From contig NZ_DAXS01000068.1 in the NCBI RefSeq assembly GCF_002506515.1, positions 26,552 to 90,551 of the forward strand: 64,000 nt of DNA, written 5' to 3'. This DNA comes from Caldivirga sp. UBA161. GTDB taxonomy: Archaea; Thermoproteota; Thermoprotei; Thermoproteales; Thermocladiaceae. The position numbers and the translations under genes are program-made. The notes under the pieces were generated by a model. It ran no database searches and was not told the origin of the DNA. It saw nothing but the letters and a program-made list of their open reading frames with translations. Shown here piece after piece: positions 44,758 to 52,621 of the stretch (positions are counted from its first letter, which is position 1; each line of letters opens with the position of its first letter).

Positions 44758-45678
44758 TTAATCACCCTTAAGTATTAGTTTAAGGAGGGCCATCCTAAGG
44801 GGTACGCCTAGGGCCGACTGCTTGAAATACTTGGCATATCTTGTTGAGTCTAATCTATGATCAACCTCATCAACCCTAGGTAATGGGTGAAGCACTATTA
44901 ACGTATCCTTAACGCCAATTAATGATTCTGGAGAAACCTTAAAACTCCCCTTAACCCTCTCATACTCCACTGGGTCAGGGAACCTTTCCCTCTGTATCCT
45001 AACCACGTAGAGTACGTCTAATTCACTTAAAACCTCATTAAGGTTTAAATGAAGGCTGTAACTCATTCCTCTCATATTCATGAAATCCAGGAGCTCCCTC
45101 CTAGGTTTCAGTATTTCAGGGGATATTAAGCGTAGCTTAACCTTAAAGTTGCTTAGTAATTGAATAAGGGATGTAACAACCCTAGCATACCTTAAATCAC
45201 CTAATATACCTATTGTTAAATCATCTATTCGCCCATACTCCCTCCAAATAGTGTATGCATCGAGCATTGCTTGAGTTGGGTGATTCTGAGTACCATCACC
45301 AGCATTTATTACCGGTACAGTAGCTATGTCGGCTGCATACTTAGCTGCACCCTCGAGGCTATGGCGTATGACTATTACGTCTGAGTAGGAGTCAAGCATC
45401 CTAATAGTATCACCAAGGCTCTCACCCTTAGCCACTGATGAAGCCTCCACTGAACCGAAACCTAATACTCGCCCACCAAGCCTTAGCATAGCAGCCTCAA
45501 AGCTTAACCTAGTTCTGGTGCTTGGTTCAAAGAATGCAGTAGCCATTATTTTACCATCAAGTATATTTAACTTAGATTTAGCGTAATTCTCCATTTCCTG
45601 AGCCTCATTGAATAACTGCATTAAATCCTCCCTATTGAAGTCCAGGGATGAGATGACATCCCTATTTAACCAAGTCAA
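44758..45678 (-). CDS. pyrB: aspartate carbamoyltransferase catalytic subunit
   Basis: It joins carbamoyl phosphate and aspartate, the first committed step of pyrimidine synthesis. The carbamoyl-phosphate motif STRTRLSF is at 53-60 and HPTQ at about 133. The aspartate-binding [10 protein letters not shown] is near 265. At 306 residues it is of normal length. The regulatory gene pyrI, which usually follows pyrB in archaea, is absent here; a phosphoribosyltransferase gene follows instead. A TATA-like TATTTAAATC lies about 40 bases upstream. Confidence 0.95.
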   Translation of the reverse strand: MTWLNRDVISSLDFNREDLMQLFNEAQEMENYAKSKLNILDGKIMATAFFEPSTRTRLSFEAAMLRLGGRVLGFGSVEASSVAKGESLGDTIRMLDSYSDVIVIRHSLEGAAKYAADIATVPVINAGDGTQNHPTQAMLDAYTIWREYGRIDDLTIGILGDLRYARVVTSLIQLLSNFKVKLRLISPEILKPRRELLDFMNMRGMSYSLHLNLNEVLSELDVLYVVRIQRERFPDPVEYERVKGSFKVSPESLIGVKDTLIVLHPLPRVDEVDHRLDSTRYAKYFKQSALGVPLRMALLKLILKGD

Positions 45679-45795
45679 GAGACCCTCACCTACTGTTAAC
45701 CCAGTGTATAGAGTGTATTTAAATCATCACCATAAATGATTATGGCATGTAGTTCTCATGGTGCAGTTACGTGAATAATGAATTAATGCTCCCTT

Positions 45796-45869
45796 AACCA
45801 ATGGCTGAGGAGTAAGGTGCGGCAATGAAGCAGGAAACTCCACTTAAAGTGAAGTAGATAGCCTGCAAA
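45796..45869 (+). mobile_element. remnant of an IS605/IS607-type right end (omega-RNA-like 3' terminus)
   Basis: The segment contains GCGGCAATGAAGCAGGAAACT followed by a hairpin CACTT-A-AAGTG (45841-45851) and AAGTAGAT. The order 'aatgaagcaggaa-(c/g)-ctcc, short hairpin, agt-ag' matches the 3' ends of tnpB-carrying elements as I remember them. No tnpB frame survives upstream; pyrB begins at 45678 on the other strand. It ends right at the stop codon of the DUF871 gene. Confidence 0.45.
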
Positions 45870-46940
45870 TTAAGCTGATTTATACTGCTCAAGAATCACT
45901 GGTGGTTCGTCATCACTAATAGGTACTGATATTATGCTCTTAGTCCTTTCAGCTAAGTGTTCTATAAGGACCATATCCTCAGGGTATACTTCACCAATAA
46001 CGTTGAATCTAGGGTCTGGTGGGGCATCATCCTTAAATATCCATACTTGTATGTAGTGTGGATTATTATTAACCACAGTAACCGCACCCTTAAATCTCCT
46101 AACAATGTTCCTCGGCTTAATGTTATTCTCACCAATAGCCGTTAATCCAATGGCCTTCTCCTTAATCCTAACATCACGAAACTCCCTATTAAACACCTTA
46201 GCCTCCTCCTCAGTTAAGCCGTAATAGGTAATGACCCTTATCCTGGTTCTCCGCTTAGCGGAAGCCACTTTCTTTAAATCCTCATCTGATGGAAGTGGGT
46301 CACCTATCAACACCCTATCTATGTACTTTGAGTTTAGGAGTATTGAAGCTGAATTCTCAATATCCATATGCCTAAGGCTCTCCACAGTGGTTCTTTCCCC
46401 ATCCTTAACAGATATGAATATGCCAACTGGTATACCCCTAATGTGGAATTCCTTAGACTTAGCTAACGCATCTTCAAGGCTTAACCCAGTGTACTCCCAT
46501 GGGTACCAGTCATGACTAGCCATTAGGTTTTCTGGTTTCTTAACTAGTTTAAGCAATCTATCTAACTCATCAAGTGGGAAGACACTTGCATTTAATTCAA
46601 CCTTAATCCCAAGATCATTATTAGCCATCACAGCCAACTGCTCCAGGTTAAAGCCCCAATCAGCCCTAACACCCTTAATACCCATCTTCTTAAAGAAGCT
46701 TAAGTCACTTGGAGATATGCCTAAGTCTGAAAACACCTTAGGATTAATGTCTACGAAGTAATAGTAACCTAATTCATTAGCTAGCTTAGCAATATCCTTA
46801 ACTAAATCCAGGTTATCAAGCCCTATTCCAGACCACGCCTCAGTGAATCCAAGTTCCGCAGCCTTCCTCATTATCTCAATTGTCCTAGGCACTGTTTCCC
46901 TCCTACCGACGGCGAATGATATGCCTATGCTTTTAGGCAT
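45870..46940 (-). CDS. DUF871 / MupG-like TIM-barrel protein
   Basis: 356 residues. The N-terminal barrel (about 1-235) shows the DUF871 pattern: GISFAVGR, FVDINPKVFSDLGISPSDLSFF, KGVRADWGF, KVELNAS and SHDWYPWEYTGLS. The C-terminal part is a small beta domain (ENNIKPRN... and a stretch ending VLIEHLAE). In Staphylococcus, MupG hydrolyses MurNAc 6-phosphate linkages from recycled murein; the archaeal substrate is unknown. A leaderless start at 46940 is supported by TTAAATAT centred near 46966. An inverted repeat fills the space between TATA box and start. IS605-like 3' ends lie on both sides. Confidence 0.78.
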   Translation of the reverse strand: MPKSIGISFAVGRRETVPRTIEIMRKAAELGFTEAWSGIGLDNLDLVKDIAKLANELGYYYFVDINPKVFSDLGISPSDLSFFKKMGIKGVRADWGFNLEQLAVMANNDLGIKVELNASVFPLDELDRLLKLVKKPENLMASHDWYPWEYTGLSLEDALAKSKEFHIRGIPVGIFISVKDGERTTVESLRHMDIENSASILLNSKYIDRVLIGDPLPSDEDLKKVASAKRRTRIRVITYYGLTEEEAKVFNREFRDVRIKEKAIGLTAIGENNIKPRNIVRRFKGAVTVVNNNPHYIQVWIFKDDAPPDPRFNVIGEVYPEDMVLIEHLAERTKSIISVPISDDEPPVILEQYKSA

Positions 46941-46958
46941 GAATACCGAACAGTATTC
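46941..46958 (-). promoter_or_regulatory. inverted-repeat operator candidate of the DUF871 gene
   Basis: GAATAC (46941-46946) and GTATTC (46953-46958) form perfect arms around a 6-base spacer, directly before the start codon. The TATA element lies just upstream (46960-46970 on the minus strand). A repressor bound here would cover the transcription start. Confidence 0.45.
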
Positions 46959-47123
46959 GATATTTAAGCATTGCTTGCGAGGTTAACATTAGATTAAGGA
47001 AAAATTGACGGAAGAATAGCCGGGTCAACTATAGTAACCGTGCTGGCTCAAAGAGTGTGCACTAAATTGGTAACAGTCCATTAGGCTACAATTACCTAGT
47101 GATTACCCCTGGGGTGATTTTTT

Positions 47124-47339
47124 ATGGAAGTGGGATTAATAGGAATGATAAGTAGAGGTGGGTTAACACTAGTGTTCATGACAAAAACAAACAGCAGGTC
47201 CTCTAAGCCTGCTTGGGATTGTTTTAAACTTAGTTTGAATATGAGACCACATATCCCTGAGCCCCTAGGAGCCAAGAGCATGGGGCTGCTCTTGGTGAGG
47301 GGTAATGGATTGAAGGCCCATCTCATAATCCACCATTGA
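47124..47339 (+). pseudogene. C-terminal remnant of an IS605-family TnpB
   Basis: This 71-codon frame ends ...GNGLKAHLIIHH, with EPLGAKSMGL before it, a tail I associate with archaeal IS605 OrfB/TnpB proteins. The RuvC and zinc-finger parts are missing: a stop codon closes the frame just before the ATG and the upstream sequence (46981-47123) shows no continuing TnpB frame. It is followed immediately by an omega-RNA-like segment. The minus-strand frame over the same place looks like a shadow. The call depends on the recalled tail and the context. Confidence 0.5.
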
Positions 47340-47436
47340 ACGAGTAGAGGCGACTAAAAGCCACTAGCAGTAAGGCAATGAGATGAAGGCGGTAAACCAC
47401 CCAAAGGCAACCCCCTTAGGGCGATGAGGAGGTCAG
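47340..47436 (+). ncRNA. putative omega-RNA scaffold / right end of the tnpB remnant
   Basis: Directly after the TnpB-like stop the sequence is G-rich, noncoding and structured: GGCGG/CCACC and CCC-TTA-GGG short stems, then GATGAGGAGGTCAG. Archaeal IS605 elements carry their guide RNA scaffold exactly here, overlapping the right end. If so, the sequence from about 47437 on would be the flank read as guide. No experimental support is available. Confidence 0.45.
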
Positions 47437-47439
47437 GTA

Positions 47440-47649
47440 TTGGCTGTTGGTGATGCGGCTAAGTTACCATACCTCAAGAATCAAGAAATTGCATTTAAGT
47501 GCGCCTTATTTACTGTTAATAAGATAATGGAGGATCTTAAAATTAATGATAGGATTAATGCCCAATACGTCCTAATTGGTTGGGCATACTTAAGTAATGT
47601 GGAGGGTAAACTAAAGGCCTTAAGTCTCCAATTTGGGTTTATTACTTAA
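47440..47649 (+). CDS. hypothetical small protein, 69 aa, TTG start with GGAGGT site
   Basis: The frame starts with TTG seven bases after GGAGGT, a strong ribosome-binding site, although that GGAGGT may instead be the element's conserved end. The protein looks helical and soluble (QEIAFKCALFTVNKIMEDL, then a second helix pair) with codon use like its neighbours. It could be a truncated host gene interrupted by the element. No family recognised. Confidence 0.4.
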   Translation: MAVGDAAKLPYLKNQEIAFKCALFTVNKIMEDLKINDRINAQYVLIGWAYLSNVEGKLKALSLQFGFIT

Positions 47650-47766
47650 GTAGATTATTCGGTTAAGCATAAGGCCAGGTTGCCTGTGGTGATTATTAAT
47701 TAAACCTAAGGTGTAGCTTATTGTCCAATGACTGGGCATTAAGTTTATTTAAGAGGATTTAACAGT

Positions 47767-48771
47767 ATGCCTATGAGGGCGGTGGTTTTTGAGAAGAATG
47801 ATTTAAATGACTTAAGAGTGGTTGAGTTAAATAGGCCTAAGCCTAATCCCCATGAGGTAGTTATTAGGGTTACTGAATCAGGGGTTAATCCTGTAGACTA
47901 CTATACAGTGACCTCAAGGTGGGTTAAACCAATACCACATATACCTGGTGCTGAGTTTGCAGGTATTGTTGAGGAGGTGGGGGAGCATGTGTCAACCGTT
48001 AAGCCTGGTGATAAGGTTGTGGTATATAGTAGAGTTTTCGACGGCACCTGTGACTTATGCTTAGCATCGATGGAGAACCTATGTAGGAATGGAGGTATAA
48101 TAGGCATAGTCACTAATGGTGGTTGGGCAGAGTATGCTGTGGTACCTGATAGGAACATAATTAAACTACCTGATGATGTTAATTGGGACTTAGCCGCAAG
48201 CTTACCGGTGGCTGCATTAACATCATATCACGCCCTCAGGGAGGCTAATTTAAAGGTTGGGGAAACCCTGGTTGTCTTTGGAGCATCCGGTAATACCGGC
48301 CAGTTCGCTGTTCAACTAGGTAAGTTAATGGGTGCTAGGGTAATTGCAGTAAGTGGGAAGAGTTGGGTCAGTGAATTAGGTGCTGATTATGTTGCCTCAA
48401 TTAATGATGCCAAGAGCATTGTTGAGAAGGTTACTGAGGGAAAAATGGCTGATGTAGTGATTGATCCACTTGGGGAAAGCACATGGAATACAAGTATTTC
48501 ACTACTTGGAAGGGGCGGTAGATGGGTTACCTTTGGTCAATTAACCGGTGGAGAGGTTAAGATTCAATTATCGCTACTGTACTCTAATCAACTTAAGTTA
48601 ATTGGATCAACTGGTGGAACCAGGAGGGAGTTACTTGAGTTGGTGAGCATTATGGGTAAGCTTAAGGTTAAGGTTGACAAGTATTATGAATTAGGTGAAG
48701 CCAAGGAGGCACTTACTAGGTTATTTTCACCCCAGAGGAATGGAAGGATAATGATTAAGATTAGTGTTTAA
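47767..48771 (+). CDS. MDR-family zinc alcohol dehydrogenase / enoyl reductase-like
   Basis: 334 residues. The usual catalytic Cys region is replaced by GVNPVDYYTV, as in quinone-oxidoreductase and acryloyl-CoA-reductase branches, while a structural zinc loop survives (CDLC and a third Cys in MENLC). The cofactor motif is GASGNTGQFAVQLGK (about 177). It ends NGRIMIKI like crotonyl/acryloyl reductases. The substrate is open. GTTTATTTAAGAGG centred about 25 bases upstream of the ATG is a leaderless promoter. The gene converges with cydA' (16 bases apart). Confidence 0.83.
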   Translation: MPMRAVVFEKNDLNDLRVVELNRPKPNPHEVVIRVTESGVNPVDYYTVTSRWVKPIPHIPGAEFAGIVEEVGEHVSTVKPGDKVVVYSRVFDGTCDLCLASMENLCRNGGIIGIVTNGGWAEYAVVPDRNIIKLPDDVNWDLAASLPVAALTSYHALREANLKVGETLVVFGASGNTGQFAVQLGKLMGARVIAVSGKSWVSELGADYVASINDAKSIVEKVTEGKMADVVIDPLGESTWNTSISLLGRGGRWVTFGQLTGGEVKIQLSLLYSNQLKLIGSTGGTRRELLELVSIMGKLKVKVDKYYELGEAKEALTRLFSPQRNGRIMIKISV

Positions 48772-48787
48772 AATCCTAATTCCACGC

Positions 48788-50041
48788 CTAGGCTGAACTC
48801 CTCCTCCAGGATAATGCTGCATAGATTACGTAAAGTAATAGCGCGTTGAAGAAGGCGAAGAATATCAGGCTCCCTACTAATAGGCCTGGTTGAATTGAAA
48901 CTAGGCTGAGTAATGCATTAATTTGCGGAGTTAGGAGTTGACTAATTGTTAACCACTTAGCTACATTAAGCGCGAAGCTTAGGCCATAAGCCTTAATCAA
49001 AGCCTCAGCCGCTGTAACCGGTGGGACAATGGCGTATGGGGCATGGGCTAACCCATTCATTACCTCAGCTGAATCCATCAACATTGGCGTTAAAACTAGT
49101 TTAAGCGCCTCAATGGGCTTACTGGTGATTTTAATTGAAATCACAAGTAGGACCAGAATTATGGCTCCAAGGGCAATATTCATGTAAAGCATCCAACTTA
49201 GGTTAAAGGTTGGCCTATACAGCTCATAGAATGCTGATTGTAAATATGATGGTGGATGCCCAAATATAGACCATGCAACCGTTGGTGAATACTGGTAAAT
49301 AGTGTATAGATACCAGGCTGCGAAGATGGAGTATAGGATGCCGAAGATTAAACCCATAGTGTTACCAATCCTGTGCCCTAACTCATGGTACTCACTCCTA
49401 CTTGAGGTGTACCTCCAGCCATGTATAGATGATATTAGTATACTGGTCATGGCTATCGCCCCGAGTAAAGTGGATGAGAGTAATGGTGGGTACGTTGGAT
49501 TACCTAAAGCCTTAGTTAAATTAACGGATAACGTAAAGCCTGTATTTGATGTACTGCTTGGTGTTATTGCCACCCCTGCAGGGTAATTTATGAAAGCGAA
49601 AACTAGCCTAAACATTGCTGGAATAACAGTTAAAGTAATGGCCATGGCGTAACCCACCGCAATATGCTTCATTGGGCTAAGCCTATTAAATGACCTATAG
49701 TAGAAGCCTATGAATGGTAAGGCTATTGCCACACCAAATACTATTGCAATACCCCAAACCGGCCAAAGCAATGCACCAGCTATATTAGTGAAGACTGGTA
49801 GTAAGCCCGCTAGGAATACTGTCACTATTGTTCCAAAGACCCCACCTATGGCGTATACTGCTATTAAGTAGTTTGATAGACCGTGTGCAATATCAATGTA
49901 AACCCTCTTACCACTCCTATATCCAATTAACTCAAGCGTGGGCAGCAGCCAACCTAGGCCAAGCACAGTGTAAACTAAGGGTAAGTGCACTGAGAAGGCC
50001 CATGCAATTAAGGCCACTGCTACTACCACTGGAGAGACCAT
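48788..50041 (-). CDS. CydA'-type second subunit of archaeal cytochrome bd oxidase
   Basis: 417 residues and about nine TMs. It is not a CydB. WAFSVHLPLVYTVLGLGWLLP near the start places H19 like the distal heme ligand region of CydA, and SSIHGWRYTSS recalls a further CydA helix, so it is a CydA paralogue. The acidic residues CydA has in its third and fourth helices are missing. It follows cydA by 9 bases, with a GGGTGG site before its ATG, so the two are cotranslated. This matches the CydAA' oxidase I recall being purified from Caldivirga maquilingensis. No cydB-like gene is present. Confidence 0.8.
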   Translation of the reverse strand: MVSPVVVAVALIAWAFSVHLPLVYTVLGLGWLLPTLELIGYRSGKRVYIDIAHGLSNYLIAVYAIGGVFGTIVTVFLAGLLPVFTNIAGALLWPVWGIAIVFGVAIALPFIGFYYRSFNRLSPMKHIAVGYAMAITLTVIPAMFRLVFAFINYPAGVAITPSSTSNTGFTLSVNLTKALGNPTYPPLLSSTLLGAIAMTSILISSIHGWRYTSSRSEYHELGHRIGNTMGLIFGILYSIFAAWYLYTIYQYSPTVAWSIFGHPPSYLQSAFYELYRPTFNLSWMLYMNIALGAIILVLLVISIKITSKPIEALKLVLTPMLMDSAEVMNGLAHAPYAIVPPVTAAEALIKAYGLSFALNVAKWLTISQLLTPQINALLSLVSIQPGLLVGSLIFFAFFNALLLYVIYAALSWRRSSA

Positions 50042-50050
50042 GATCCCACC

Positions 50051-51475
50051 CTAGTACTCAATCACCTGTGTAGGCTTCACCCCCCTAGGTTTAGTGTATA
50101 GGTAAACCATGTAGACAGCCAGGGCTGGCATAGCTACCTCAACTATTATTATAAGCGCCACTAACCATCCTGGTAGGCTTAGGTTAGGGTTAATTAAACC
50201 ACCCTCATAAACCGGTACCCCAGTTACCGTAGGTGGGCCACCGTTTGGGTTGGGTGATGATTCAACTAGGATGAAGGGAACCCTACCACTCTCTGCCGTC
50301 ACTGCACCACCTATTGCCGCTAAAGCTGCGAAGAGGGGCATGGCGTATGGGCCAGTCCTCTCTAGGAATGATGCTATTACCTTAGCCCAGTTAAACCTAT
50401 TGAAGAAACCATTGAACAAGTACCAGAGGGATAAGCCACCGCTCCAAACACCCAGTAATACGCCTAATGTAACCATGAAACCCAGGTAGAATATTGGTAG
50501 AAAATCAAAGGGGGCTAGAGGTGGCCTTACGTTAGCTGGCCATGAATAATAGCCCCAGAAGGCGTGGTTAAAGGTACCGTATGCGAAGAAGCTTGTTAAT
50601 GGATCAACCTTAAGGCCCTTCCAGAACATGCCTTCAATGGCTGCCAGCTTCAATGGATCAAATTGGAGGACAAGTTCACCTTGAAGGTGACCAAGTATAA
50701 AGCCCTCAATGGCGGTCATAATTGCTACACCGGGTATAATGATTTTAAGCACCTTAACTTGGTCAGGCCTATGCTCGCGTACGTAACCATAAAGGTATAT
50801 TGCACCAATCACTGACCACGTTAATATTGCTGCGGCCAGTATTCCATGGAATATGAATACGTTAGCCCCCCACCAGAACATGTTCCAAGCATCCGTGGGC
50901 TTAGCCCAAGTGACCAAGTAGCTTGTTAGGCCTGCGATTGTTTCATTTGATGCAGCTAGATTCTGAACAATCATGCCGGGTGGCCTCATGCTTAGTGAAG
51001 CCATAACCGCTAGAATATTGTAGGCACTCCAATATCCCCCGAAGGCTGCCGCCAAGCCAATTACCCAATGAACCCAACCGTTCCTTACCTTACCCCACGT
51101 GAATACATAAAGTGGTAGGAGTATTACCTCGGTTAGGAAGGCGAATAATTCTAGGTAAAATGGTAAAACAATGGCAGATCCTATTATTGTAATGAAGTTA
51201 CTCCATATTGTCACCAACCCAAACTCAACTAATGTACCGAATGCCGCACCTACACCGAAGAATATGGTAGATACCACTGAAAACATCCTAGCCTTATCAT
51301 ACCAATCCTTATCATGCTTAGTTAAGTAAATGTATTCCGCAATCACGGCTATTAGTATTGTTCCGAGGAAGGAGGAGGCAAGGCTTAAGTGAGCTAAGAT
51401 ACCAATGGCTGATACCCACCTAGCTGCATCTAAAGTGCTAGCATTTATTGTTGAGAGAACGTATACTATAGGCAT
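50051..51475 (-). CDS. cydA: cytochrome bd-type quinol oxidase subunit I (CydA)
   Basis: 474 residues, about nine TMs. Heme-site residues are visible: the N-terminal His in GILAHLSLASSF (residue 29), Glu pairs in FYLELFAFLTEV, and a His in FIFHGILAAA (about 210). GHLQGELVLQFDPLKLAAIEG is the quinol-binding Q-loop (GRE/AAME pattern), and GRVPFILVE is the equivalent of the conserved GRQPW. It reduces O2 to water at the membrane with quinol. The ATG at 51475 is 26 bases after TTTTTAAAT; an in-frame TTG lies at 51484. An HTH regulator gene is divergent upstream. Confidence 0.9.
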   Translation of the reverse strand: MPIVYVLSTINASTLDAARWVSAIGILAHLSLASSFLGTILIAVIAEYIYLTKHDKDWYDKARMFSVVSTIFFGVGAAFGTLVEFGLVTIWSNFITIIGSAIVLPFYLELFAFLTEVILLPLYVFTWGKVRNGWVHWVIGLAAAFGGYWSAYNILAVMASLSMRPPGMIVQNLAASNETIAGLTSYLVTWAKPTDAWNMFWWGANVFIFHGILAAAILTWSVIGAIYLYGYVREHRPDQVKVLKIIIPGVAIMTAIEGFILGHLQGELVLQFDPLKLAAIEGMFWKGLKVDPLTSFFAYGTFNHAFWGYYSWPANVRPPLAPFDFLPIFYLGFMVTLGVLLGVWSGGLSLWYLFNGFFNRFNWAKVIASFLERTGPYAMPLFAALAAIGGAVTAESGRVPFILVESSPNPNGGPPTVTGVPVYEGGLINPNLSLPGWLVALIIIVEVAMPALAVYMVYLYTKPRGVKPTQVIEY

Positions 51476-51484
51476 AAAATGCAA

Positions 51485-51697
51485 TCTGCAACAGTATTTT
51501 TAAATTTTTATTGATTTACTTAGAAAATAATGTTAATATAATCTTTAGATCTAAGTAATTACTCATTATATAGATTTTGCTAGGCGTAATTTATCTGCCA
51601 TTAATTTATTAGATGTGTATAAATTTAAGGGAGGAACCTACACTTAATGAACCGTAAGGGATATTAATCTGAACCGCAAGCATAATGTATAGGTGGA
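51485..51697. other. divergent control region between cydA and the HTH regulator
   Basis: 213 bases, A/T-rich. It contains the cydA TATA element near 51501 (minus strand), TATA-like ATAAATTTAA near 51620 and ATATTAAT near 51665 for the plus strand. No coding or C/D box pattern seen. Confidence 0.4.
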
Positions 51698-52492
51698 ATG
51701 TCCAGGAGGAAGGATGAGCATCTAATGGATGATATAACGGAGGAGTTGGAGAAGTCCGGAGCTAAGTCTATAGTTATTGATAAGGATGATTACTCATACA
51801 CTATTGTAGCCAGTGTAGATAAGGGTGGGTTAGGTAAAATTATTCTTAAAATAAGCTCAGACTCATCCACAATACCGAGAAGCCACATAATTGATCTACT
51901 GATAATGCATAAAGTCTTTAAGGCTAAACCAATACTGGTGGATGAGAGTAGGAGAAATGAGGAACTTCAGGATGGCATCCTTTATGAACATTCAGGCATC
52001 CCGCAATTGAATCCAAGTACCTTCAGTGATTTACTTAAGGGTAAACCACTGTTTTTCAAGAACGAAGGTGGTGTAGTTAAAGTTAGGATAAAGGGTTGGT
52101 TACTGAGGGAACTTAGAATGAGGTATGGCTTAAGCCTCGGCGATTTAGCTGAACTACTTTCAGTTAGTAGGAAGGCCGTATATGAGTATGAGAGGGGTAC
52201 CATTGATGTTAGCGCTGAGAAGGCGCAGCTATTAATTGAGTTATTTGGTGAGGAAATAGTGGATAGTTGGGATTTAAGCGTTAAGGATCCTGATCAGAAG
52301 ATTATGGAGAGAAAAGTGGAGTTGGGTAATCTATTTAACCTGAAGGTTAAGGAGTCATACCTACTGGTTCATACACACGGTAAATACGCCACAGTAACCG
52401 ATAAGGGTAGTGTGTTACTGGGTAATGAGAATAGCAGGGAGGCTGAGGAAGTATCAAGCATCCTTGGCGCCCGCTACATTAGGATTCAGTAG
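51698..52492 (+). CDS. archaeal HTH-type transcriptional regulator (Xre-like domain in the middle)
   Basis: 264 residues. A first domain of about 110 residues has an alpha/beta look. Then KGWLLRELRMRYGLSLGDLAELL followed by SRKAVYEYERG (about 131-168) is a clear Xre/Cro-type helix-turn-helix. A last domain of about 90 residues (ESYLLVHTHGKYATVTDKG) may bind a ligand. The layout is that of the conserved archaeal HTH family (UPF0163-like). It is divergent from the oxidase genes and could control them; this is inference from position. The start at 51698 has a GGTGG just upstream; M10 is an alternative. Confidence 0.82.
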   Translation: MSRRKDEHLMDDITEELEKSGAKSIVIDKDDYSYTIVASVDKGGLGKIILKISSDSSTIPRSHIIDLLIMHKVFKAKPILVDESRRNEELQDGILYEHSGIPQLNPSTFSDLLKGKPLFFKNEGGVVKVRIKGWLLRELRMRYGLSLGDLAELLSVSRKAVYEYERGTIDVSAEKAQLLIELFGEEIVDSWDLSVKDPDQKIMERKVELGNLFNLKVKESYLLVHTHGKYATVTDKGSVLLGNENSREAEEVSSILGARYIRIQ

Positions 52493-52621
52493 AAACGCTA
52501 ATAAACTCCTGTAAATAATATACCTTCAGTGGCTGTAAGGATTCATAAAACTTATTCAACATCCCTGCTCCAGTGGGGAAGTACGGTTATGCGTTTAAAC
52601 TAGGATTATACAGTGGTTAAT

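Noticed and set aside
47096..47326. Minus-strand frame of 76 codons over the TnpB remnant
   Set aside because: It mirrors the plus-strand frame. No promoter or ribosome site precedes it and no domain is visible.
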